The position numbers and the translations under genes are program-made. 64,000 nucleotides of DNA from Chamaea fasciata (lineage: Eukaryota > Chordata > Aves > Passeriformes > Sylviidae), in contig JARCOQ010000002.1 of NCBI GenBank assembly GCA_029207755.1, forward strand, positions 44,037,744-44,101,743, written 5' to 3'. The notes under the pieces are model-generated. The model saw only the letters and a list, made by a program, of their open reading frames with translations, did not search any database and was not told the origin of the DNA. This document shows positions 40,501 to 52,500 of this stretch, one piece after another; positions within the stretch are counted from its first letter, which is position 1; each line of letters begins with the position of its first letter.

Positions 40501-43500
40501 GCACTAAATTACCTCGTACAAAGGTGAACACAGGACAACTGCATTCTTCATCATCCAAAATTAATTTGCCAAGACTTACAAAGAAACAAAGTACAGAATG
40601 AGCAAAACAGTTGTTTTTGTTTTGTTGTTTTGGGTTTTTTTTTCTAAGCATTAAAGCTTATGATTTAGACTTACAATAAGATAAATGATCAGCATAGATT
40701 AGTCTGCTATGACATCCTGGAGAGTTTGGGGGTTTTTTTGTTACCAGAATGAAAAACAATTATAAACCACTTCTGGTAATAATACAAATGTATCTCACAT
40801 TCCCAGGTCTACTGAGGAATGATCAACTTTTAACAAAATTCACTTTGAATGATATGGAAATCCATGTCAACATTTCACTCATTTTGCAAGACTTAAGGTA
40901 CTGATTCCTCCTGATACTTGAATCTTCCGCATGAATCAGGTTATTCAGTGATTGTGAACCAAACTCTATTAAAAATCATAAGAACATAATTAGATGCCTT
41001 AATATATGATAAGGTCCATAAGCTGGCTATTACTGCCTAGAGAGGAAGATGAGAAGACCATAATGTTAAAAGAGATTTTCTTTCATCTTTGACTCAATTT
41101 ATGCATATAGACATTAGCTCTACGCTTGGTTTTGTTTCATGAGTTCGAGAAATAAGAGGAGTTTTTTCAAAGTTATAAATTTTGTATTTTAAAACTAGTT
41201 TAGAAAAAATACTTTGAGGTTTTATGTGCTTCTTGGAGCACAAAAATAAAAACCCAACAAATGTGTAGTTTTCCTCTCACTCACAGCCTCTGTCCGAGGA
41301 AGGGACTGAAGATGAATATCAAAATATTTCATATCCAAAAGCAGTCAGTAGGGATTAGAATATTTTACTTCAATACTTCAACAAATTCCAGATTCTGAGA
41401 ATGAATCCCACAATCTTTTTCCCAAAAGGGGCAAGGCTTGTTCTTCCACAAAACAGTAAGTCTGGAACTCAAAAGTCAAAGCTGAGATTTCTTCTACTAC
41501 AAAGTAGTATTTGTAAGTTTGTGCACAGAAGTGAAATTTCCCTCCATCTCAGAAATGGAGGGAAAACTCCTGGAGTGTTAAGGTCTGAGTATCTTTCTCT
41601 AAAGTTATTTTAATCACTTTACTTTTGTTGTTTGAAATATTTCTGGACTTTGTGCCAGCCATAACTTGCCTTTTAAAAATAAAAAAAACTGCATTAGAAA
41701 GGTACCTGCCCTCCAGTGTTATGTCAAATACTGGTTTTATCCGGATTTTTAAGACCTCCTCTGGCTTTTTAGCTAGTGAGCCAAGCACATGGGACGAGTC
41801 TAAGAAGCAACTGCCTAAAACTGCTGCAGAGGCTTGCTGCCCCCTACGGAGAAATCCTTCACAGACCTTTCCACACCTCACACTCCCGGCAAATATATCC
41901 AGCAACCAGGACAAGGAGCATATGCTTTAATAGTATTAAACACAAGTATGCTTAACAGTCACGAGAATGAAACAATACTTTGTGTTAGAGACACTGGACT
42001 CAGATTGCAGGAACAGGAGTAGGAAGTGCAGGAACACCCAACCTAATTTTAAACCTGGCCAATTCCAGAGCCATGCCAGTTCCAAGGCTCATGACCACCC
42101 ATGTGGATTCTGCAGTTCTTGGTACATTCTGCTGCTATAGTTATGAGCTTATGATATGCAAGCTGATCACTTCCAGCCTAACTGGCACTTAAAGCACCCA
42201 TGCACAAGTGGCTGCCACACAGATGTGGCTCAGCAGTCACACCTTTCCACCACACACCAGCTGCCACCCAGGGTGCTGTAACCATCACTGCAAAACTGGA
42301 AACTTAAAAACCACTGGGGCAAGAAAGTTGAACATCAGCTCCCCTTGACAAAAAGGGTCATTCCTGGTCTCTTTTCTGATATTAATGATGTTAAGATGTT
42401 CCTACATTGTGAATTGATTACAGAATTCATTCAAGAAAAGTGAAATGATGAAAGATTAATTGTTAAAAAGTTCAATATCAATACAAATTTGTTTAGTGCA
42501 GTTATGACAGAATTCATGGGATCTTCCAATCTTCTTGGGTTTGCCCAAAGTTGTTAGAAAGGACTGACAAGAAAACACAGTATCCTAAATAATTTCTAAA
42601 CATCGGGGATTTCCAGGCCATGTCAGTTTTCACCTAAAAAAGAGTGGTAGGTGATTAAATCTGATAAAAGTAAAATGCAGCTCTCTTAAACAGAGCTGTG
42701 TCAGTTACACTGAATTTTGCTCTATATCCCAAACAACAGACAGGATAGTGTCCCAATGCTTCATTTTTCAGGTAAGAACAGACTGCTTCAGTAAATTCAG
42801 GATAATTCCAGGCTGCTAACAAACAGAAGGCCTATGGAAAGCAGCTGAAGAAATCTATATTGTCGCTCCTTGGTAGAGGTAGAATTATTTCTGTAGCTGT
42901 GCAACAAATCAAACCAGGGGCCAAAACCTGCTAAAAAAAAAACAACCATCACATTTTTAGCCAGGTGGTTCCCTACTCAGCATCATGCTCATGGCAGGTT
43001 ATAAGGCAGGATGCTCTTTCAGCAGCAATGCCAACCTGGACCATTCCTCAAAACCAACCTTGAGTTTTCTGTGTGGTTTTCATGCACTTCCATTATGCAC
43101 AACAGATGCTACCAGTCTGGGTTGGACTGAGTTCAAATCTTAAAAGTCTGCAGAACTGTATGGTTCACAGAACCTCCCAGACAGGTGTCTCATTCTGGCT
43201 TGAGGTTTAAAAGATGTTTTCAAAACAGAGATATGAAGAGCTTTCTTCCTTTAACTGTGTGGCCAAGGAACACAAAAATGTTCAGATCAGACAAAAGCTT
43301 CAGTCAGTTAATACAACTGCCACGGCATCAACAATTCCAATGGAACAGCAATGATATATATTAGTAGAGTTCAAACACTTGGTCTTCATAACCTGTTTTT
43401 TAAATCCCCTATTCTACATTCACTTGAAAATTTGCCAGCTTGCCTCTGAGCAAGTACAGGCACTAAAACCAAAACAAGAACTAAAGATCAAATATCTCTT

Positions 43501-46500
43501 TACTCATGTACTGTAATCCATATATTGAAGAATAAGGGATAAGTACCTCTATGACAGCTCCTAATGACAGATAATAGACACCTTTCTGTAGATGGGAGAC
43601 AGCTGCACACAATTCTTATGTTCTGTTAAAGAACTTTTACATTTGAGGACGTTCAGCCAAAGTGCATTAGAATATGGCTGCCAGGAACAGAAAAAATCCC
43701 AAGGTCAACGAGAGAAACATCTCAAAGTAAAATGATAGAAATTGTAATTACATCCTGACTTCACAGGATGTGTATGTCCATGCCAAGGTGTATTAAAACC
43801 CAACAACATTCAGCTTCTTAATTGGAGACTCGCAATGTATTAAAAGTCAGATTCTTGAAGGAACTTTTGTAAAGGAGAGGGCTGTACTTTTTAGTACTGA
43901 TCAACTGAACTTCCTTAATTGGTTGAAACATTCATTTAAGAAAACTTAAAACTAGTTCCATCTGAGTAAATAACATTTAACAACACTGTAACAGCACTGA
44001 AAAAAGAAACTGTGCAGAAGCCAACATGGCAAGAGATATTATCTCTGAAGCCTCCACAAACACCGGGTAAACTAATATCTCAAGGTGGCAGATAAAAATA
44101 ACAATAGATGATTGCTGGAAAATGAAATGGGAGAAACTGGACATGACTGAAAGGAGGCCTCCTAGGTCATTGTGCTGTGTCCCTCCAACTGCAGCCACAA
44201 CTAAAAATACTGAGTTCCAATCTGAAATTAAGTAGGTTCCAGAGTTTCTTCCTTTGTTACTCCAACGACATGAGTATTCCAGAATGCATCTTTCATGGTA
44301 GCAATTGACAATGCAGACTTACTACAACTTTTCTTACAATTGGTGGCAATGCTGTCCAAAACTGCATTTAACAGTGCAACACTTATAAAGTTGTCCTATA
44401 ACAGCACAGAACTCTGGAGAAGTGGTATGTTTTGATTCAATTCTAACAACCTGGGGATTTGAATAACGTGCCACTTTGCAGTAGCCACCATACAGTTAAT
44501 GCACATGTATGCTACTTCCCGTTTTTGGAGATACAAGAATCTTGCTAAATATTACATAAATATACTTCAGATTACTGTGCTGCTGCAGGGAATACTGAGA
44601 ATCAATACTATCTTGCCAGGGGAAATACCAACTAAAGGAAAAAAGATATATCTGGGAATACAATGGATCATTTTACTCCATGCTTCAAGTATTAAATTTA
44701 TGCCCATTGCTGTCAAGATTTGGAAAGAGGACACCAAAAGGACTCTAACCAATCAATCAACACAGCAATTCTTACACTCTTATGTAATATGCTATCTATT
44801 TAGAAACTACAGCCAAGCTAAGTTTGACTGCCCATGAGCTAACAATCAACAGTTAAAGAGGTCATCTTAAGGAAAAGAGATATATATCACAATACAATCA
44901 ACACGGCACTGTAAACCCCAAGAGTTACTGAATCTTTGGCAGCTAAGACCAACTTTTCTCAAGGGTGACTGAAGATGTTCCAACTTCTGTGAAAACAGGT
45001 TGATACATAAATAATGTAATTCTTACAGCAAAATGAAACATCCAATGGTAGAAAACAAAAAGATGGTATCAGGTGGATCAGAAATAACAAAAATATTTGA
45101 AATGGATCCATTAAGAGCACTTAGGTCCATCTAATCTCCAGAAATGGCCAGAACTTGTTTAACAGCTGTAGTATCTAAAGTAGGCCAAATAGCAGAAAAT
45201 ATGATTAACCTTAAGCAGTAGTATGGCTTGCTTTGGCATTTCTAGTAACATTTATTTACTAGCACCTAAATCACTTCCTATTATATAGATATACAAAGGA
45301 AAGCTCGAATTCCAAGGCTCGATATGTTGCACATGTCTCTCTGTCTCTCTATCTGGCTCCACCAGTGCAAGCCTTAACCAAGGACAAAGAGCTCATGAAG
45401 AACTACAGCCCTCACTTTTGAACTGTACCAAGATCCTAGACACACCAACAGGTTAGAAGTGATTAAGAGCAGTGTTGCAGAGAAGGAGGTGGGGGTGATG
45501 GTTGATGAAAATCTCAACACGAGCCAACAATGTGCACTCACAGCCTAGAAAGACAACTGCATCCTGGGCTGCATCAAAACGTTGGAGAAGGAGATTTCTC
45601 CCTCTACTCCGCTCCTGTGAGACCCCACTTGGAGTACTGACTACAGTTCTGGTGTCCCCAACACAAGAAGGACATGGAATTGATGGAGTAAGTCCAGAGG
45701 AGGCCACGTAGTTGACTGAAGAGTGGAGCACCTGCCCTACAAAGACAGGCTGAGAAGGTTGGGGCTGCTGAGCCCGCAGAGGAGAAGATTGTGCGGAGAC
45801 CTAATAGCAACCTTCCAGCGTCTGAATGGGGCCTACAGGGAAGCTGGAGAGGGATTCCTTCTCAGGAACTGCAGTGATAGGACAAGGAGTAATGGGCACA
45901 GACAGAGAGGAAATTAAGGTAAAAAAGTAGGAAGAAATTACTTCCTGTGAGGATCGTGAGGCACTGGAACACGTTGACCTAGAAGCTGTGGATGCCCTAA
46001 CTCTGGAAGCGTTCAAAGCTGGGTTGGATGGGGCTCTGAGCAGCCTGGTCTAGGGGAAGGTGTCCCTGTCCATGGCAGAGGGGTTGGAAATGGACGATCT
46101 TTAAGGTCCTTTCCAACCCCTCAACATTCTGTGATTCTGTATTTAGGACTACATCGGAAGTTTGTGCAGAGACAGACTAAAATTCAGAGGGAACCACCAC
46201 TGCACAATACAAGAGCATTTCCTTCCTATTTGAAATCCCAAATCCACTTCCAAAGACTTTTATAAGGTGCAATAATTTGACTAGAGTCTCCATTTTATAG
46301 GCACAAGCGCAAAGTTCCTCTCTGAACCCCTGCCAAATCACTTCAGGGATGAATGGAAGTGGGATATTTACTTTTAATCCATGGAACCTTTCTTAAAGCC
46401 AATTTAACTGGCATTCTGCTTTACAGATGTGAATCAAGGAATATCCAGTTTCAAATAAATTTATTTTTGCTGCCTGCTGCATAATGAACAGACCAAAAGA

Positions 46501-49500
46501 AAACAAAAGCACACAGGTATCAACTTCTGACCGTCACACCAGGAAAGCAAATAAAATCCTTCACAGTGAATTTAAGAGCAACATCAAGATTCCTGCAGCA
46601 TGTATAACTTGGTAGCAATTTCAGAAGTTTTAAGAAAAAACTTTATAAACCAGCTTTAAAATTTGGGTCTTGGAAAGTTTGCTGAGTTTCTTAAAGGCAG
46701 TCTGGCTATTAGAACAGGTACTATAATGATTTACTACACATGCTGTCTAAAACCTCTATTAAATACAGAGTGTGATTGAGTATTTCTACAATATTTTTCT
46801 AGCCTCTTCTTTGGACTGTACATTTTAATATATTTTTTTCTTCTCTCCTTCACCAAGAGCCTTTATCTTTCTGATTCCCATTTCCTCCTCTACTTTCCAA
46901 CTTCACTTTCTCTGGACTAATGATCAGATATCACAAAAATATCAAAATGGAAGCAACGGCATCTGTGTAAAATGAAGTTGACATTTCTTTTCTCAGCTAT
47001 CAAACACTTCTTTTCAGGCTGAAGAGATTCTGCGTTCCAGTATATACCATATTCTTTTATGGGGAGTTGGTTCATCTGCATGCATATTCCTACATGATGG
47101 GGCATTTGCCTGTCTCTACCTCTCCTCTGAGGGAGAAAACTAGGACAGATCAGATCTCTGCATAAAAATTGAACAGGGCTCAGACTCTTCACCATATGGT
47201 TCTACACTGAAGTAGCATATTGCACATTTTCTGTTCCCTGCATCAACCAGACATAAACCTGTAAAAGGTGGGTGCTCTGTATGCTTTCTCTTTTATGTAA
47301 AATACTTTTAAAGACCAACAGCAGCTTCTGTATGTAAGCATCTCTTAGCAAGCACGGTGGAGACAAAAAGCACTAATGGAAGAAAACATAAATCAAGGAC
47401 TAAACACAAAGCTTGTAAGTTTTATCTTTTACTCTCCTTGCAAAGACTTTACTCCTCACCCAAGAGGTGACTCAAGTCAAGGGAAACAAAGGGCCTGACA
47501 TGAAAAGGATATAATTTGGAGGAAGGAAGTTCCAGCTTAAGACCTGATTGGCTAGTGCAAGATAACGCTGAAACACTGAAGACATCTGAGCATTGAGGTT
47601 TTCACGTCTGCTGAATTCCTGAAGTACCTCTACTGTGAGCATGAAGATCTGCCGCAGATCGTCCTCCTACAGTCAGGATGAACACAATGCATTATCTCAG
47701 TCATTAATGAAATGCTGATCAACAAGAAATACTTTTCCAAAGAGAAGAAAATTTCCAGTTTCACCCTATTTTCATTAAAATACTGGAAATACTCTGAAAT
47801 TGCCAGTGAGAACCCCCCCTTTAGTCAAAATTAATTGATTACATTTGCAAAGAGTATGAAAAAAATCCTCACATAAATCGTAGTTGTTAAAAGATAAAAA
47901 ACCAATACGTTTTTAATAAGTGGTGGAGAAAAGAGTTGGCCTTTGGCATGAAAAAAAGTTGGTAAGTTGTTCCACAACAGTCAGTTTAAAGCAATGCCTT
48001 CACATAAACATTTCTGACTGGCCAAACAATACATCTGAGACAACCAGACTACACCATCTGCAATAATATTTTTAAATACATACATAGCTCTCCTTGGCTT
48101 TAAACCAAAGCTATATTTAAGACTATCATTGTTCCACAGAGTATTCGTTTTGTTTGCAATTGGTAGCCAAGGAATTAAAGAGTCCAATGGCATAAAGATC
48201 TGTAGTTCCACATTCATAAAATGGGCACAAAGGGATCGCACCTTTTTGATGCAAGTTTTTAAAAAATACATTACCAATTTTCCTGGAGTAGCCAGCATCT
48301 GCATTTATTTGCAGTATTTGCCCTACTAAATGCTTTTAGGCACACAGTGTACCTGACTGCACCTGGCACAACGAAGTATTTTTGCTTCTCAAGGTTTAAA
48401 TTTTAGAAAGAGAGGTAGCATATATCAGTACAGAACTGGTTTACCTGAAATATACGTTTACAGTTGCCATGGAACTCCATGCTTAGTCCAATGTTGCTGG
48501 TTTTACTTGAACTTGAGAACTCGCTCAACAACGCCGTTAGAATGGAACAGGCCAAAGTTTGCTATAAAAAAATAAGGGGGAATAATATAAATAAAAGATG
48601 TTCAATAATGCAATAGCACCTACAATGTTCTTTATTTCTTTATTAGCATTTTAATACAACTACTACTTCAGTTCCTTCTAACACAAACTAGAACAAGTCA
48701 AGCTTTCAGGAAAATACATCCTTGGATGAACCATTTCTGGAATCATCAGGGCTGCATCCTTAGAAAAGAAATTTGAGCAATATAAAATTTGGCATCTGTG
48801 ATTATCATTACAAATAAAACCAACTTATTGCAAACCATTTCCTAGCCTTGCCATCTGCTTTGTCTCTCTGTGCATAGGGCTTTACAGGTATTAGTTTCAG
48901 GGAAGATTCCCTGTCCACTTATTTCTATTGATCTAATAGTTCAGGTCACTCTGAAGTTTGTTTTCCCCCTTCTTTGCATTTGCTACACTTACCATGTTGG
49001 TATTTGATCACGATGAACTTTACAGCACCAAAAGTGATACAAGTTGGTCAAAAACAACACCTGCAATAACACTATCTACTACATCTTTTCCCTCTCTCCC
49101 CATCAAAAAAACCAAACCAAACCAAACAACAAACAAACAAAACCACCAACCCCCCTCCCAAAACCAATAGGAGAAGAATTCACAGAAAGCTCCGATACTT
49201 GAAAGGTCTTGGATACCTCCCTCCAAAGCACCACATCCACAAGCTTCAAAAATAACCCTTAAAACTGCCCTATTAAAATTATGTCTCTGAAGTGATATAA
49301 AAATTGGTGAGAAAAAGGCATGTTAATTTTAGAGAGACAGATTCATGAAGACTAAAGGTTTAAGTATCTTTTGCATTCTCAAAATTTAAGATAAGGTAAA
49401 TTAAATGCTTATCTAAAACACTACTAAAAAGCCAACTTTCTATATGAAACACATGGCTCCAGCATTTATTGCTGTTTTTGAAATATAAAAAAGAGCTTTT

Positions 49501-52500
49501 TTTTCCTGATGCCAAAGTCCAGAAACCACCAACACCAGTTTAAATATCTTTTAACTGATCCTTGCACACAAAGGGGACCAAGTATTGCACAGTGGAGATG
49601 CAAGTAGTACTTCAGACATGTGCTGTATACTACTGTGACAAGCACAATAGAAAGTGTATACTGCTGAAATGAAAAGACTTTTTGTTAAAGAGATGTTCTT
49701 TACAAAAAGCTCCAAAATTACTGGCTATCCTCCCAGACTGTTTGGAGCCAAGGTGCCAGGGATGGACAGAGGGATAGGAATTGTTAAAGGGTCATGCATG
49801 CCAGCAAGTGTCCAGGGGTTAAACAGAAATATGCACACTACCTCTGAACACCCGAAAGATTAAAGTGGAGATGATACTATTTATGCAAGCTCATACAACA
49901 GCTGAGACCAGTGCCATCCACCCACCAACTGCAACATCTTTGTTCAGAAATGCCTCTGAAGTCAGTACCTTGACCCCCCCAGACAACTAGTTATCTTAGT
50001 CACTAAACACTAAATTAACATTCTTACTTGCTAAAATGTTCCAGACAGATCGAACATAGTGGCTTTGTGAACACAGGTTTTCTCTTCCACTATGCAATAA
50101 AGCTGCATAAGTACAGCTGCCGAGCATATTGCCGATCAGTTGCTAAGTAAAAGCTTTCCCATTTTAAAGAAATTATTTATTTCAAGTGGACTATTTCTCA
50201 TTTACAGTCAGCTCTGTCAAACAACACATATGACTAAAGAAGCATTTAGACAGTGAAAACCAGCATCACAATTTAAACTACTCCAGTAAAAGTGCAACTT
50301 TGTCACTTCTATACTAGAAGTATTTCTAATTAGCTCCAACATTTCAGTATTTTATTACCAAATCTCTGTGCAAGGTATTCACATAATAAGTATTTTTTTC
50401 AGTTAGAGAAAATATAGATTTGATCTAATATTAAAAAACCCCAAACAGTATAGACTAGTACTGAGTATTAAATACAACACTGAAAGTTCCATATGAAAAG
50501 AATTAACCTGGGTAAAAAAAAAAACCAAATGAACAAAAAACCCCCAAAAAACCTAAGAAAAACCCCTCAAATCTGAAAATCGGACTTTAGAATAATGTTT
50601 CAGATCAGAATACGTATAAAGTTCTCACATGACTCTCCAAATAGTTTAAAAATACAAGTTTTTATTTGATGCTTGAATTACTGACTCACTCGCATTTTTC
50701 ATCTTGAAGCAGCCACAGTGCTAGGACATCACGAGCTGCAATTACAAATCTGTACACTTGGATGCTCTGTAACATACCCTGATTACCAAGTGGCATCAGT
50801 GGCTCCAATAGTACAACAACCAGGCTAAAACTAAACTGCTTCTGCTTTAGCATGCTAAGATCTTGACACCAAGCCACCAACCACCCAGACCACCACAGGA
50901 CAAGCAGGGAAGCAAAGCAGACTACCCAGCATTTGCAGTTGGTTGCCAATTACTGGAAAATCAATCACCAAGTACAAATGGGCAGGAGTAACAGGAAAAA
51001 AAGTTTGTTGCCACTGTAATTACAAATACTTGATATTAGCTGTAATACTGCCTTCCTTTTCCTCCAGTTTGTTCATATTTCTCTTTGCAGAGTAATGTCT
51101 TACTGGCATGGTAAAAGTGAGCTACAGATTTTGTGTGCTTTTCTCCTGATTTCAGGAGAAATTTTAAAGGAAGGTTAAATTTTATGACTGATGGTAAAGA
51201 CATCTCTTTGAAAGTGGAAAGAGCAATGGGTACAGGTAGGCTGACTGAATGTGCTAAGAACCCACTAAAGCAGCTTGAGCAGTGACATATCCCCCTGATT
51301 TCAATGAGAGCTAGTTCAGATAGTTCTGGGACATCAGTAACCGTTTCAAGCATGACAGAAGAAAAATGATGTTACTAGATTTACACACCTTATTCCATCC
51401 AGCAAATACCAGGGCACACTGCATCCCTCTGCTCTACTCCACTCCCTCCTACTGAATTCCCAGCATCCCATCAACTTCCTTAACTTGGTATTTCAATACA
51501 TGGGGTGCAAATCCTGCCCCATTCCCTCACCACCCCAAGGGCCTCATGTGCAATATTCGCACATCCATACGCTTCTTCGGCCATCTGCACCTATGCTTAC
51601 ACCTTGCATCCATAAGGAATTGTAAGCACTCCCCTATATCCAGGTCACCAGGCCAGGAGAAGACCAAAGAGGAGATACTGGCCAGGAATTTAAAATTTAC
51701 TGCCACAACAGGCTGAGGTGAGATGGCTCAAGACTGGTTTCCTAGAAGGCAGGTGCCAGCCCCCATGAGTTTAGCTTTCAGACAAGAGCAGAGGAACAGA
51801 TCAAGACTGTAACCTGTCCTTGCAATGTCAAGTATTTGCACAGAGCTTTGCCAATCCACCACTGCTTCCCAGAACGGCCATAAGGCTATAGGAATTTATA
51901 CAGACTGCTGTGCATAGCAGTAAGATGGCCATTTTTGTAAGTATTAACTAATTATTAGCTTAGAAGAATAATTGCCCTGCCATCTATTAAACTTTCCTGA
52001 ATACACAATAATATTTCAGAAACTCTGGAATCAAGCTTAAGTAAATTTTACTAAAAATAGAACTTGATTTTCATAAAGTAATTTTACTGAAAGATAACTA
52101 GTAATATTTTGAATTACATTTTTTTAATATACAGATACGTTTGGTGTGAAGACACTAAGTACCTCAACATAAACATTATCAGAGGAAAGATTTCAAAAAT
52201 CTGAAAACCAACAATTTCAGAGAAACCAATACCAGTGTGCTATGTGAACCAAAATTTCTTCCTCTTACATATAAGAAAATTGAATGCACCTAATACATAC
52301 AAAATTCTAGGGTGGAGGGTTCTGGGGGTTTTTGTGCTTTGCTTTGGGGTTTGGGGTTTTTTTTTTTGTTGTTTGTTTTTTTTTTTTTTTTTTGGCTAGT
52401 TTGGTTGGTTTTTTGTTGTTGTTTTTGGTGTGGTTTTGGTTGGTTGGTTTGTTCAATTGTTTCCTGGTGGGGATTTTTTGGCTCTTCTTGAAAGGTTTTT

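Larger units (their letters stand above)
38328..47512 (-). other. XPO4: XPO4 intron 6 (9,185 bp), U12-type AT-AC
   Basis: The intron starts ATATCCTTTT and ends CAGATAAC on the minus strand, in phase 1. It carries one plus-oriented CR1 fragment (45440-46141) and short T/G-rich patches near 40617-40640 and 40720-40740. Several ORFs of 90-120 codons on both strands (for example 41549-41930) overlap each other and match nothing I recognise. The rest looks like unique AT-rich intron. Confidence 0.92.

Noticed and set aside
41549..41930. Two overlapping ORFs of 101-121 codons on opposite strands in intron 6
   Set aside because: Mutually antisense frames with no domain resemblance; both are likely shadows of low stop-codon density.
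45723..45917. Independent small protein gene ([15 protein letters not shown] frame)
   Set aside because: It is the decayed end of CR1 reverse transcriptase within the 45440-46141 CR1.
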